From Limnephilus marmoratus (taxonomy: Eukaryota; Arthropoda; Insecta; Trichoptera; Limnephilidae): DNA of 64,000 nt. This document shows, in pieces, positions 1 through 12,400 of the stretch. Under the pieces are notes generated by a model, which saw only the letters and a list, made by a program, of their open reading frames with translations, was not told the DNA's origin and made no database searches. How positions within the stretch are numbered: position 1 is the stretch's first letter; every line of letters begins with the position of its first letter. The position numbers and the translations under genes were made by a program. The stretch lies in assembly GCA_917880885.1 (NCBI GenBank), contig OU862913.1, positions 39,341,460 through 39,405,459 of the forward strand. Direction: 5' to 3'.

Positions 1-530
1 AAGAGAAAAACCTATTTCATGTCCTGATTGTAACTATTCGTGTTCACAAAATGGATACATAAGAAGTCAGTTGCTGACTCAGTGGAGAAAAACCTTTTTC
101 ATGTTCCAACTGCAGCTATTCATGTACTATGAAGAGAAATCTAAAAATCACATGTTTACCGACAGTGAAAAAAAACCTATTTCATGTCCTGACTGCAACT
201 ATTCTTATTCTCGAAAAAAATAAGTAAAACGGCACTTGCTAACTCACAGTGATGAAAAACTTTTTTCTTGTCCCGACTGTAACTATTCATGCGCTACAAA
301 ATGGTATCTAAAAATTCACATGCTTACCCATACTGGACAAAAACCTTTTTCATGTCCCGACTGCAGTAATACAAGTTTTCAAATGGAAGATTTGAAAATC
401 CGCAGTACGATTCACTGGAGAGAAAAACCTTTTTCATGTCCTGATTGTAACAATTCGTGTTCTCAAAAGGGAAACATAAGAAGTCAGTTGCTAACTCAGT
501 GCGGAGAAAAATCTTTTACATGTTCCAACT
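1..530 (+). pseudogene. Decayed C2H2 zinc-finger gene fragment
   Basis: Both sides of many finger units are readable (CPDCNYSC, linker EKPFSC), but finger-ending histidines are often missing and the frame is broken before position 236. From 236 the frame stays open for about 100 codons with fingers such as FSCPDCNYSCATKWYLKIH. The wording of the fingers closely matches the nine-finger gene at 58002-58792, so this is a paralogue or a broken copy. The stretch is cut off at the window edge and ends at 530 where a retroelement tail with poly(T) is inserted. No intact promoter or start can be assigned. It could be the decayed end of a gene lying to the left. Confidence 0.75.
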
Positions 531-800
531 TTTTTTTTTTACATTAGCTCCACACAGGAGGCCCTGAGGAAAATAATTTCCCTCAGGGCCTGTGTCATCT
601 TTGAGGATGCTGTGTGGAGGGTTTTTTTTAAGGAAAGGAAGGAGAGGAGAGTTCTGGGAAGGAAAAGGGTTTAAGGGGTGGGTAGGATGGGGGTTCATTA
701 TGTCCTGGTCATCCGCTTCCAAGACCTAGACAAACCTCACCCCATGAACCTGGGCACCCCTGCTAAATCACCAAACGTAGCGAACCACTTGGGGTGGTTT
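531..800 (-). mobile_element. Tail-only relative of the Jockey-like LINE
   Basis: It starts with poly(T) at 531-540 and contains the inverted 3' tail seen at 49184-49240 (CCTCAGGGCC stem, CTGTGTGGAG). Further along it matches the copy at 49298-49559 (GGGTGCCCGGGTTCATGG region). It interrupts zinc-finger sequence, which resumes near 820. It encodes nothing. It is either a 5'-truncated LINE or a non-autonomous family that borrows the LINE 3' end. Confidence 0.75.
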
Positions 801-819
801 TGACTGCAAACTGCAACTG

Positions 820-935
820 CAACTATTCATCCACCTAACCTAACCTAACTCACAGTGATGAAAAACCTTTTTCTTGTCCCGACTGTAACTATTCATGCGC
901 TACAAAACGGTATCTAAAAATTCACACCTACCTGC
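820..935 (+). pseudogene. Second zinc-finger fragment, partial duplicate of 236-330
   Basis: Sequence from about 848 to 930 repeats 240-326 almost exactly (CPDCNYSCATKRYLKIH), after the retroelement insertion and a short (CCTAA)3 run at 833-848. It ends abruptly at about 935. It indicates local duplication in the decayed zinc-finger locus. Confidence 0.65.
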
Positions 936-1554
936 CTTGTTTTTCAAACTGGTCTTTCAGCACTATTAAACACGCTAACACAATAATAACTTCTTCACTA
1001 ATTCACGTCAGTCCATAGATAACAATTCACCTCACGAGTCTACGTTAATCACAATATACGATCGAAATTAGAATGACACAAGGAATATTTCAGGGAAATC
1101 CCCGACTGAGCTAGGAACAAAAAACACATTTTTCGGGAATCCCCGACCAACAAAGCCATAGAGCAAAATAACAGTCAGTGTTAACGTGTTAAATATTTTT
1201 TACGGCAATTTTGCACTTTCATAAGTTTTTTCTCCACGTTCGAGTGTCACCCCCTCCTCGGGTGGCACCCGGGGCGGTCCGCCCCCCCCGCCCCCCCTTG
1301 CTACGCTACTGGCGCCAACCGCTATAAGTCCTTCATTAGAGTTTTCTACATTTACATTTCTTTTAATATCCCTATCTTTCCTAAACAAGCATCCCTTTCT
1401 TATAATTTTTCATAACGGCGCCCAGGCATGGCTGGCCCTGGCTGGCCCTGGCTGATGAAATTGATTACAGATTCTGTTCCACGGAAGAAACTTGTAATCA
1501 GAAGTGGGAGTAAATTTTTAATTTTTTTTTATTGTGTATTTTATTTAGAAATAA
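936..1554. other. Repeat mosaic with GC-rich block
   Basis: No gene is visible. At 1245-1310 there is a strikingly GC-rich block with runs of C, in an otherwise AT-rich region. At 1312-1390, minus strand, a short LINE fragment reads DRDIKRNVNVENSNEGLIAVGA, matching the RT-A fragment at 39917-40354. A 10-bp direct repeat (GGCTGGCCCT) occurs near 1429-1450. Confidence 0.5.
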
Positions 1555-2455
1555 AATTTGACATCTTATATCTAATGTTATCTTTTCTATGACTACTACA
1601 ACATTATTTACTACCTACTGACTAAAATTTGGACTTTACAACATTAAGACATAATCCACGAAAAACTGCAACACTTTTAGCCTCCTTAACATTTACAGGG
1701 AGTTCATTGAACATTTTAAAACCTTTATAAGTAATATTATTTTGTGTTCCCGATAAATTTGTTTTAGGAAGCCAAAAATCGTTGCAGTTTTTCGTAGGAT
1801 AACAATGAACTGTACTGTTGATTCTAACATTATTCAACATATAATCAGGTAACATTTTATTTTTTAACTTACAAATAAAAACTTTAAAAATATTTAAAAA
1901 ACTAATCTTTGCCACACACTTAAAATATTGAGTTGGCGTTGCATGGTTTTTACCCTGGTACAGTACAATATAGATCTCACGCCTCTGTTCTGAATTATTT
2001 CCATTCTTTTAATTTATGTTTTATTGCTCAGAAAGATTACACTTGAGCAATAATTCAGATGGGATGCTACAGTTGTGTTATAAACCAATTTCCTAGTTTC
2101 AACGTCTAATTTTCCCTTTATCCTACTTAAGAAATTAATCTTTTTGCCAATTTTTTTAGTTAGCATTTCAAAGTTAGAGTTAAGTTTTAACTTATTATGG
2201 ATTATGATTCCCAAATATTTAATTTCTTCTACCTCTTCAATAGTTTGATTTTCTATATTTAGGGTGATAAGTCCATTTTGTTTTTTCCCTAATACCATGA
2301 ATTTACTTTTAGTTACATTTAATTTGAGTTTATTTATGCATAACCATTTAGATATTTCACGTAGTTCACTTTGTACTTTTGACAATGCATCTTCAATAGT
2401 ATTTGCTATGATATATAAAAGAAAATTGAGATACTTTCTGGCACAAGGACACATA
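1555..2455 (-). mobile_element. 5'-truncated non-LTR retrotransposon, RT thumb and C-terminus
   Basis: From 2454 to 2014 the minus strand reads a reverse-transcriptase thumb: LNVTKSKFMVLGKK, then IKYLGIIIHNKLKLNSNFEML and VYNTTVASHLNYCSSV, typical of CR1/Jockey-type polymerases just after the catalytic core. A second stretch, 1915-1622, continues to the end of the ORF (FKMFNELPVNVKEAKS). The catalytic YADD box is absent because the copy is truncated. The two stretches are separated by stops or a frameshift, so it is dead. Confidence 0.75.
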
Positions 2456-3524
2456 TATCTTTAGTGGAGTGAATACAAACAAACAAAAGAAACTTCCACA
2501 ACACTGAATGTTTATACAAAAAGTAGAAAATAGGAATGCAATGCGTTTTCCAAATAACACTTTCTCAAAACCACACAAGTGGGCATTTGATCTGTCGCCT
2601 CTAGTGAAAGTACTGGGTCCCTAGCACGGACATTCAACATCGACCCGATAAAAGCTTTAATCGACAATATCGGTAATAGAAAATACACCAACAAAAGGTT
2701 TGTATAAAAAAAGCTACAAAAGTTTTTCAAAAATTTATTAACATCAAACATAGTACAAAACATTGTATCACAAATTTTATTCGGAAGTAATACAAAATTA
2801 CATAATATTTTTCAATCTATTCTTATAACAATGATAAAATACAGAAAAACACATTTTACCAAGTAAAACACGAGAACACCTCAGCATAGAAGGTTCTCTA
2901 AGTGAGGTGTTCACGAAACACTATAAAATATTCCTAAAACATTTACACACACAGTATCTAACTTTATTCCTATCTTACTCACTGCGGTATTGTTGTCTAG
3001 AAAGAAAAGGTTATAGAATTGACTTTAGACCTTTCTAAACACGCCAGTTCAAAGTTAATAGTGATATATTGATTAAATGAGAGATTTATAGAATTATTAA
3101 GAAGTATGGGCGGGAAAGGCAGGTGCGCGCTCCTACTGACAAGTACTGAGAAAGAAACAAGTAATAAGAACTGAAGGACAGAATGCCTTTCTGACTATAA
3201 TCCATTTAACAAGAGAGAGGAACAAGTTGTTCTAGGCCCTGGGTTGGCTGATTAGCCGCGAACTATCAATTAAATACTTTATTTAAATATCACCGAATAG
3301 TGCCCTCATTTTACATGTTCTTTGACAAATCAAACTAAGATTTCTCGATAACCAATTAAACGATTGAGCTTTGATTTGTTATATATCTTCACTAAACTTT
3401 TTTACTTTGGTAGCAGTATAAGTTTGAATTTTTTATGTTTAATTTAAAAAAGAATTGGTGGTTGTGGATTAATATCAGCCGTTTATTATATTTTTAAATA
3501 CATCGAAGCGTGGGCTCGGCTTCA
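2456..3524. other. AT-rich sequence without recognisable features
   Basis: An 83-codon open frame on the minus strand (2763-2512) has no recognisable domain and no codon structure that supports it. Nothing else is visible. Confidence 0.4.
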
Positions 3525-3600
3525 GAAGTTTTTAGATATTTAGACATTTAGATATTTAGATATTTTAGACATTTTAGACATTTAGACAGAAATTTTTTAT
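3525..3600. repeat. Short tandem repeat (TTTAGACAT/TTTAGATAT)
   Basis: About seven irregular copies of a 9-12 bp unit, TTTAGATAT or TTTAGACAT, occur in succession between 3530 and 3590. Confidence 0.7.
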
Positions 3601-3644
3601 ACGAGAAAAGCGAAAAAAAAAATTAAATTGTAAAGCATTATGAC

Positions 3645-3800
3645 CGGTCAGTGATTGAGTGGGCATCGCGTCCGGGTCCCACGGATGGCTAAGTCCTCCA
3701 TCACGACAAAAGCAACATTTTCCTCCTACTGTGGGGGGTAGTAGAAGATTTTATAACATTGTAGGGTTATACATAACAAATTTTTTTTTTTTTGGTAGAC
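3645..3800 (+). mobile_element. SINE-2 copy, tRNA-derived
   Basis: The head GGTCAGTGATTGAGTGGGC resembles a tRNA A-box region. The following body (AAGTCCTCCATCACGAC, then GCAACATTTTC) and a poly(T) run match the copy at 40384-40565 in the other orientation. Here the B-box part is deleted. The copy sits just downstream of the protease-homologue gene. Confidence 0.65.
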
Positions 3801-3879
3801 CAGTTTCCCGCATGTACTACGAGTTTCCGAACACCGTCTATACAATTTCAAAACGTAAATGTTTTTTTTGCATATCATA

Positions 3880-3885
3880 TTTATT
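3880..3885 (-). terminator. Candidate polyadenylation signal AATAAA
   Basis: TTTATT on the plus strand reads AATAAA on the minus strand, 89 nt past the stop codon of the CLIP-domain gene (TAG at 3974-3976). The region is AT-rich, so chance occurrence is possible. Confidence 0.35.
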
Positions 3886-3973
3886 TTTAATTATTTTTTG
3901 TTATTATTTCTATCTATAATTGTGTGAAAAATATTGTTAATGAAAAAAAAAACATAAAAAATTTAGCAAGATT

Positions 3974-6900
3974 CTAGACAACGATACCATTTTCAGGCCA
4001 CACGATACCTTCTATCCAAGGGATGAAGCCAGATATGCGGGTGTTGGTGTATGTGCAGGATGAAGTGTCCCACCAGGATACCAACCCCACTAGTAGGTGG
4101 GTGCACGCCACCCTGTCGCTGTTTAATAGGATCAATGAGGAGCCGCCATACCAGCTCTGAGAACAAATAAAGTATTAAAATAACTCCAAATAGTAAAAAA
4201 TTATAACAATTATAAAAAGTTAAAAAATTACATATAGTAACTCCAAATAGCAGATTATAAATTAGTAAATCGGTTTTTGAACCGATTGTAGGGATAGATC
4301 TGACTTGCCTAATCCTACTTGATATGAAAAGCACCCATACTTTTACACCAATCTCTTTTGTAAAAGTCCCAAGTATATGGGAAAAAAGTGATACAAGTAA
4401 AAAAAATATGATACAAGTCTTTCATATCTTTTTATCGTATTTTGTGAGGAAGAATATTTTACCAAAATAAAACTTTATTCAGGGAAACGGATGCGCGACC
4501 CGTTTCATACAAATCTTAATTTTGGATTTGACGAAACGGGTCGCACATGCCAAAATACAAAACCAAACTGAAAAATAATTTTTGTAATCGAAAGATGTAT
4601 CAAAAGTGTACTACAAATATATGTACTTCTTTATTTATACGTGTTTTAAAATTATAAAATATACGCCATGAAATATTTAAAACATTTAAAATTTTGATTT
4701 TAGAGGCAACTTGGGCAATTTTTTATAAGTGATAAACATTTAAAAAAAAACAATTTTACAAAGTTTATTATAAAAATGTCATGAAGTAGAAATAAATTAA
4801 AAGATAAAAAAATATTAAAAGAACGCATTTCGATGGGCGTACATTTAAATTACAAATGACCTATTTACGTCGGAACCCAAATTTGCCCCATATAAATTAA
4901 AGTTCTCTCCAAAATAACCCTGTTTTTACGATTTTTAATTATTTTTTTCATTATATTAACACAGTAGATAGTGCAAGATATATTTTTTAAAATAACTATA
5001 AATAACTTACAAACGAATTCCAAAGATGCCTCTAAAATGAAACAAAGGTGAGTTTTTATTTTTATTTTCATCTTTATGAGTAAAATCTCATATCATAATA
5101 TATAATTAAATGAAGACAATCCTGGTAAGCTGATAAGCCTACATTTATTTAGCCTACATTTAATAGTCTACATTTAATCAAAAATATATTCTTTAATTAC
5201 CTATATATCATCACATTCCTAATTTAAAACTAAAATGTATTAAGGATCACATTTCCGTACAAGATATTTAATATAATTATTTATTTAAAAAAATATATTA
5301 TTCAGTCTTGTTGGGTATTTTCTATGAAACGGACCGAAATGGGCTAGACATTTGTTTCTCTTAAGCCCGCAGAATGGGAAAAAAATCCCCACGCTTGTAG
5401 CAGTGGAGATGCGCAAATTGTTGTTTTTTGTTATAAAAAATTGTTTGTCATTTACGATTAACAAAACAGCACATTTAACTATTTAAAAGTACACCATACA
5501 ATTGCCAACACTGACTTTATTTCATGGCGCTTAACTTCAGTTTAAGGAGTCGTGTTACAAAGCTACCTTTAATATCAGACAATACTTTAATATTTGTGGT
5601 GTAGTGAGTACTATGCAAAAACATTCATAATGTATTTACTATTTTCAAAGATATTTAGCGGCTTAAAACAAAATGCATTTAGTGGAAGTTCGTTCTTGTT
5701 TACATTCATGGTGATTACATTCATGGTCAATGGTTCTAATTGCGTTCCAGTGCGGTCAACCTAACCTAACCTAATACTATAGGTTCTGTCAACAGTTAGT
5801 AGACCCCGGGTTCAAAAAAGTACGTCTCCTTTTTTCTCTTATACAAAATTTCTTCTGAAGTCATGAGATTTGTAAGAAGGTACTTAAATACCTGAATTCA
5901 ATTATGAATAAACTTTTCGATTCGAATGATGGCCCTCCACCCAGTACTAAGTGTATCTTCAACTGCGTGCCGGAAATGTAATAAAACCATTTTTCTAAAA
6001 TTATATGTGCAAAAACAAAAACTAAAATTTGAAACATATTTGCGCAAAAACTAGAAATGCCTTTCGTGCAGATTTAAATAGAAACCAATATCACCACCGA
6101 CTTAATGCATTTTGGTTTTAGCCCATTTAGCACGCGCTCTATCTCACATTGAAAATCACTATCCTATTTGGATTTTATTATTATACAAGATATGTGTTAC
6201 CGTAAAAGCCCGAATATTGGTAAATCCTAAGATTTACCAACTCTTAAGAGGGCATTACCAGAGAAAGCTGGAAATACGTCATTTTCAAAAAAGTTTTTAG
6301 ACGTATTGACTCTTTTCCACAAAAAATTATAAATGGATTTCGAAAGATTGTTCTTTTATCTAGCATTCGTATGTAATTAATTTTTAGAATTTTTTTTAAT
6401 TTTTAGTATAATAAGGTTATTCCATAGGTCGTTGGCAGATTTGTTCAATTTTCAAAAAAGTTTTTGTATTATACCACACCCATTTCAAATAATGTAATCA
6501 TGCAGTAAAATAAATCAATATATTATCTAGCAGAGTTATGTATTAGAATTTTAATTTTAGTTTCAATAAAATCATTAAAAAATATGTACGTACATGTGTT
6601 TCTTGACGAAAATTGGTCCATTTGTGTATTTATTTGCGCACTTACAAACTAATATATTTCAGATTTTTTTAACATTCTTATTAAATTTAGACATTATTAA
6701 AAAATGATAAATACTTATAATCAAAAAATAACTACAAAAAGTACATTATTTTAATAGTTTTATCATCACCCCTTTCAGCATTTTTGGATGAAGGTATAAA
6801 TTAAAGCTAATTTGGATTGAAATAAATTCGATATTGAGTTATAATTTAAAAAAGCTGGTACGGAGGATAATTAATCTTTCTCATTGTAACCGCCCTGCAC

Positions 6901-9400
6901 GATCGGAAGAACAACTTTCGACGAAATGTGGATTTTCGTCCGCTGGCTGGTTAAACGCTCTTAATGGTAAAAGTCCGAACCGTTCTATAATCATCGTTCA
7001 CCAACCTAACCTAACCTAACCTAACCTAACCTAACCTTACCTAACCTAACCTAACCTAACCTAACCTAACCTAACCTAACCTAACCTAACATGTACTAAA
7101 TTCTAATGGTAAAAGCCCGAAAAAATCATTTCTTATTTAAATATTATAAACGATTTTTTCGGGCTTTTACCATTAGAATTTAGTACATGTTAGGTTAGGT
7201 TAGGTTAGGTTGGTGAACGATGATTATAGAACGGTTCGGACTTTTACCACTAAGAGTTGGAAAATCTTAGGATTTACCGTAGTTCGGGCTTTTACAGTGA
7301 CATGTGTATACTAAAATATTTTTAGCAAAGAATAGTTAGACTTTTGAATCACAAAACACGTGGCATTTTTTTTTGTTCTTGCTTATTCTACGGCTCACGC
7401 CAATAATGAATATCACATATCGGCTATTTTCAGCAGCTTTGCTTTACTACTTTTTTGTTATTATTAAATTTCTTGTAATATTAATGTTTATAGTAAAAAT
7501 AATTCATAATAAAAATTTAAATCTTTATTATGAAAAGCTTGGTCTACAATGCATCCCAGTGTTACATACCTCACATCCCGAAGCTGTGTTGACTGGGCGG
7601 CTGCAAATCTCCACGTCAGGTTTTACGCCGTCAGGGTGTTTAGAGCTGCCAGTGGGAAATACTCGGGAGCACTCCTCCTGAGACAGTCTCTGCATGCTCG
7701 TCTGAAATGTTGAATAACAAAGCAACTGATTGTTTTATCCAGTTAGGTCAAATGTGCCATTACTTTTTGCAACAAATATACGAAAGGTTAATAATTAATA
7801 TTCGCATTGTTTTTCTTTAACCCCTCACAGGAGGCCATAAATACCTCTGGACCAATGGCATCTTAGTAGATGCTGTGTGGAGAGTCATTATAAGAAAAAA
7901 AACGAGAGGAAGTTCTGGGAAAAAAAGTTATGAGGGGTGGATAGGAATCTGGGGGCCAACGTTGTTCATTATGAAGGCAGAGAAAAGTGTTCTAACCTTG
8001 TATTCTAAGCGGCCCAGCCCAGTTAGTATGAAGCCTCTGTCGGGAAGAGGGGTGCCCGTGTGGAGACAGACTGGTAGAATTTTGCTCGTGAATTTCACCC
8101 TGAAATCGAAAAACGGTAAATTATAATTTTTTGAAGTGAAAATTCTTTAGCACGGTTGAGATTTGAAACTCGATGAAACAAAAAAGCGACACTAAAGAAA
8201 AAAACACATACATCTGTTGGGTTTAGCCATTAATTAATCTGCGAGAGAATGATCGGCCTCCTTTTTGTGTAATGCTTCGTGGCCTACCCAATCTTGTCTA
8301 CTTTATTTATCTGAAGGTTTCACTTATATTGTTTGTACTTTGTATTACAAACAATAAAAATTTAAAAAAAAACTATGGGGTGGTATTACGACGCAATGGG
8401 TGGATAAGTACCTGGCTATTCAGGTCTGGTCATGAAACACGGCTAAAGACATTCCAAATAAACAAATTGTTAGATAAGATAAATTACAAAAATTATTAAA
8501 TAAAATCTAGCTGTTACACGTGCGAATTCGAATCCGTGACCTCCAGATTACTAGTCGAGAGCCTTTGCCCTTGATCACGAAGGCCGTCAGATTTGTAATA
8601 TTGATAAAATAAATACTTGAGGATTTCAAAGTTAATAAAATGGAATCGAAAAAAACAGCAGATCTGAAGGTTCGAGAGATAGCTCAGTTGCTATAGTAAA
8701 TGGTTGAACGGCATATGGTCTGGAATTCCAATTACGGTTGCATATGGCAAAAGCTCAAAAATCACTACTAAGGGTAATCCTCAAGAAACCATTTAGATAT
8801 CACAGTGATGCATTATTTGAAGACTTAGAAGTTCTGGATGTTAGACAACTGTACATGAGAAAATTAATTTTAAACACACATAAACAACGCCACCTCTACC
8901 CATCTATTAACCACTCTCACAACACCCGACACTCACGGAGAAATCCAATTGTAACACTCACAACCAAAACATCTCTCGCTCAAAGACACTTCACTTTCTT
9001 AGGTCCAAAACTATACAACTTCATGCCTGATGCTTAGAAAAAGGAAAGCACAGGTGTACTTCGCAAATTGATCACTACTTGGTTTCAACAATTAGGGAGA
9101 AAGGAGAGTGAACTTTTAATACACAAAAAATAAAATCAAACACAAACCAAAAACAACAACAAAAATTCCACCAAAAAATGAACTAAGTAAAAGATACTCT
9201 TATCTTCTAATCTATATTATTATGTGTATCTACCTATCTGTATTTACCTAACTATTACTTTTAAATTAGAAATCGGCTGTCAATCTTATGTTTAAATTGC
9301 ATATTTTATTTTATTCTATCTCTTCTCTTTTTTATTCATATTTATAAAAAATATGTATGTAAGCTTATAATATGCAATGTAAACATCAGTTATAAGTATA

Positions 9401-9432
<32 letters not shown>

Positions 9433-12400
9433 CACACAAATAATAGGTATATATATATATATATATATATATACCTATTATTTTATTATTATTTTAATAA
9501 CTATGCTTAGAAAACTACAGTAATAATCAAGCATTAATTGTTTATTTTTATTTTACTTTATTGTTTCTGTTCTCTTTCTAGTTCTCACTATGCAAAATGT
9601 GTACGTAGGACTATAATATGAAATGCAAACACCAATTACCAACTTATATTTTAATCATTTGCTTGTAAATACATTTTTATTTTTTACTATCATTTCAACA
9701 AAAACAATGCTAAACAATCCACGGTTATTTTACGTTTTAATTGGTTATTTCATTTTTATTTTATTCTTTCTCTTCTCTTTTTTTTCTTTTGCTATGCTAA
9801 ACAAATAACAGTTAGCTACTATATTTTCAACTTTTTCATTATTTTATTTTATATTCTTACTCTTCTTTTTATTTCCTTATTTTATTTCATCAATTTTCTT
9901 TCTTTTTTGTACAAAGCATTCTCCACATGTTCATACCCATAATTATTTGATTGTCCTAAAAACGGGATAATACTCCTAGTTGGGCAGTCAAAATTTAATA
10001 AATAATGTATTTAAATGTATAATATTGTGCTTAATAAACAAAAAAATAATATATGGGAATATTTATTTTTAGTTTTTGTTTTGTAATTTTTACTATTAAT
10101 TATTTCAATATTTTATATAATTACGAGTATGAAATACTTACTCTCTGTCTAGCTGAAGGAGGGCGATGCTGTTGTACACTGTAGAATAATCACTATTGTA
10201 TAGCGGGTGAATGTGTTGTTTTGTGACGTCATATATCTCATCTGGATTGTACCCGGGTGTAAATGTCCCGCCCAATCCAACAAACTGAACATTACTGGAA
10301 CTGAAACAAAAGACGCTTCTTTAATGCTTATCTGATATTATCTGAAGGACTGTATATTTTCGATTGTTGCAAACGACAGTGTTTTTGTCTGTTAATTTCA
10401 AAAATTAAAGTTGAAATTTCAAACAGCGTTCCTCATAAGAACATGTCAAAAATATGTTAAAACCTTCAGGCCACGGGCCTTTTTTGTCGGAGGGTAAAAA
10501 TATTTTCGTTTTCAATAAAATCCATTTTAATAGAATATTTCTGAATGCATCTAAAAACAAAAAAAAGGTTTTGAAAGGTGATGAAATTACTCTTTGAAAT
10601 TTTATAACCTTAACATATGAAATAATGTCACGTATAGTTACATCTTAATATACAAGGTGTCCGGAAACTCGTAGTACAAGCGGGAAACTGGAGAATCCAC
10701 ATCACATTTGGAGTCGATTTTGTGGTTTAACTTTTTTTGATTTGAGCTTTCGTTTTCGAGTAAATCGGGTCCGAAGTTGGAATTTTTTAGGTTAAATTTG
10801 AAAAAAATTTTCACTAGGGGGTTGATTTCAGCTGTATGTCTTATAAAATGCAACGAAGGGTAAACCGGGCTCAAAATTTTTTTTAACCCTTTAGTTGCCG
10901 AAAAAATGGAAAAATATAAAAAAAAAATATTAAAATCGAAATACTTAGATCGAAAAAAATAAGTTTTTTGGGTTCTCTACGTGATGTAGATTCACCAGTT
11001 TCCCGCTTGTACTACGAGTTTCCGGACACGTTGTATAAGAGTACTATAATTTCAAAACCCGCTATATCCGATTTTTCTGACAAAATGATCTGAGTATGAC
11101 ATCTTGTTCACATTTTTGCAAGGACAAAACTAATCTAAAATTCACTTTCAAAACCTCCCTCATCACTACCAAAAACCATGTTAAAACTGCGAGTGAGAAA
11201 TAAAACCCGCTATATCATTCAAGAAGTAACTATCAAAACCCGCTATATCGGAATTCATCCAATCACGAGCAGTTATTTTTCCAAGATGGCGAAAGTAGAA
11301 ACACGCCCATCTGGTCAGTTGAGTTTCAAAAGCCTCTATATTCCACATAAATCTCGAAGTGAGTATCAAAGTCCGCTATATCCATTTTATTTATCCAAAT
11401 TACTAAAATATTTCTAGACATACATTGAAAAATGAACACTTTTCGAATGTGTCTGTTTCGAACTTCAACTCATTTTATAAAAAAAAAAAAAATGTAATTT
11501 TTTATTTACGTTAGAGATGTGACAGTTTTTTTTGCGGTTTTCTACGAATCAGTGAAAGTTGATACAGCGGATATAGAAATTGAACGACTCATTATACAAA
11601 GTCGGGTTAGTTACATCTTAATATATATACAGGCAACCCTGTTCTTCAAATTACATGGCGTCAAATGGCGTTGTCCTAAGACCAAATTACACTATTAAAA
11701 CGGAATTGTTTCTTTAACTAAATGTTTATTTAAAGGTAACTAACTGATGATAGGTAACATTTTTAGTTGTTTTCAATCGTCCTATGTAATTCCTGCACAC
11801 CGATATAGCGCAAATCGTCATTTTCAAATGTCCCACAACAACAATGTTCACCGTACAACGATAGTGTCGCCACTGAGCGGACAGACCGAGCTTATCTGCC
11901 AACCTTTGGCAGATATTTTTTTTGGCGCTTCGTCACTCGAGCGCTATATCTAGACATTTATATAATCAAAGGTATAAAGACACTAAATATTACACGAAGA
12001 AAAAAAATTACATGAGTATCCTGAAGGAATCTTCGTGAGTGAATTTGTAACAATAATGGAACGACAAATAAATAATTATTTCCACGAACAATCAAAGTTA
12101 ACATTAAAAACAACTAGGGTGATACCGTGTTTTTAACAAATGGAACTAAGACATATATAGTCTTATTATTTAGAATAAGATTTATCATTTCTAATTAGCG
12201 TGCGAAAAAATCAGATGAAAAAGCAAACAATTTTTAATTCGAAAAAAACCACGATATTATTTTGGGGTCCCATGACCATACGACTATGTTAGGTATGTTT
12301 TTCTGTAACAATAGACCTCGCGCCCAAAAATTTTTTATTTCCTTTTTAATAAATAAAAACCATAATTTCCTCTGAAATTATGAAATTTACAAGTAGGTAC

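Larger units (their letters stand above)
6197..7301. mobile_element. Palindromic (foldback) element containing telomere-type repeats
   Basis: The left end TTACCGTAAAAGCCCGAA and right end TTCGGGCTTTTACAGTGAC are inverted and flanked by ATGTG at 6192-6196 and 7302-7306. Arms pair from both ends towards a centre near 7145. The centre itself is a palindrome around GGTAAAAGCCCGAAAAAAT. The left arm holds about 17 CCTAA units where the right arm has about four. A TTAA MITE (6248-6960) interrupts the left arm; the right arm preserves the empty site. Confidence 0.75.

Noticed and set aside
1200..1388. Glycine-rich small protein on the minus strand
   Set aside because: Translation of a GC-rich repeat fused to a LINE scrap; no start or conservation.
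2512..2763. Small gene on the minus strand (83 codons)
   Set aside because: No domain, no splice or promoter signals, AT-rich chance frame.
6834..7019. Short frame ending in the CCTAA array
   Set aside because: Lies inside a MITE present twice in the window and is not conserved between the copies.
7002..7090. True chromosome end (telomere)
   Set aside because: The array is short, internal, and enclosed by unique and transposon sequence on both sides.
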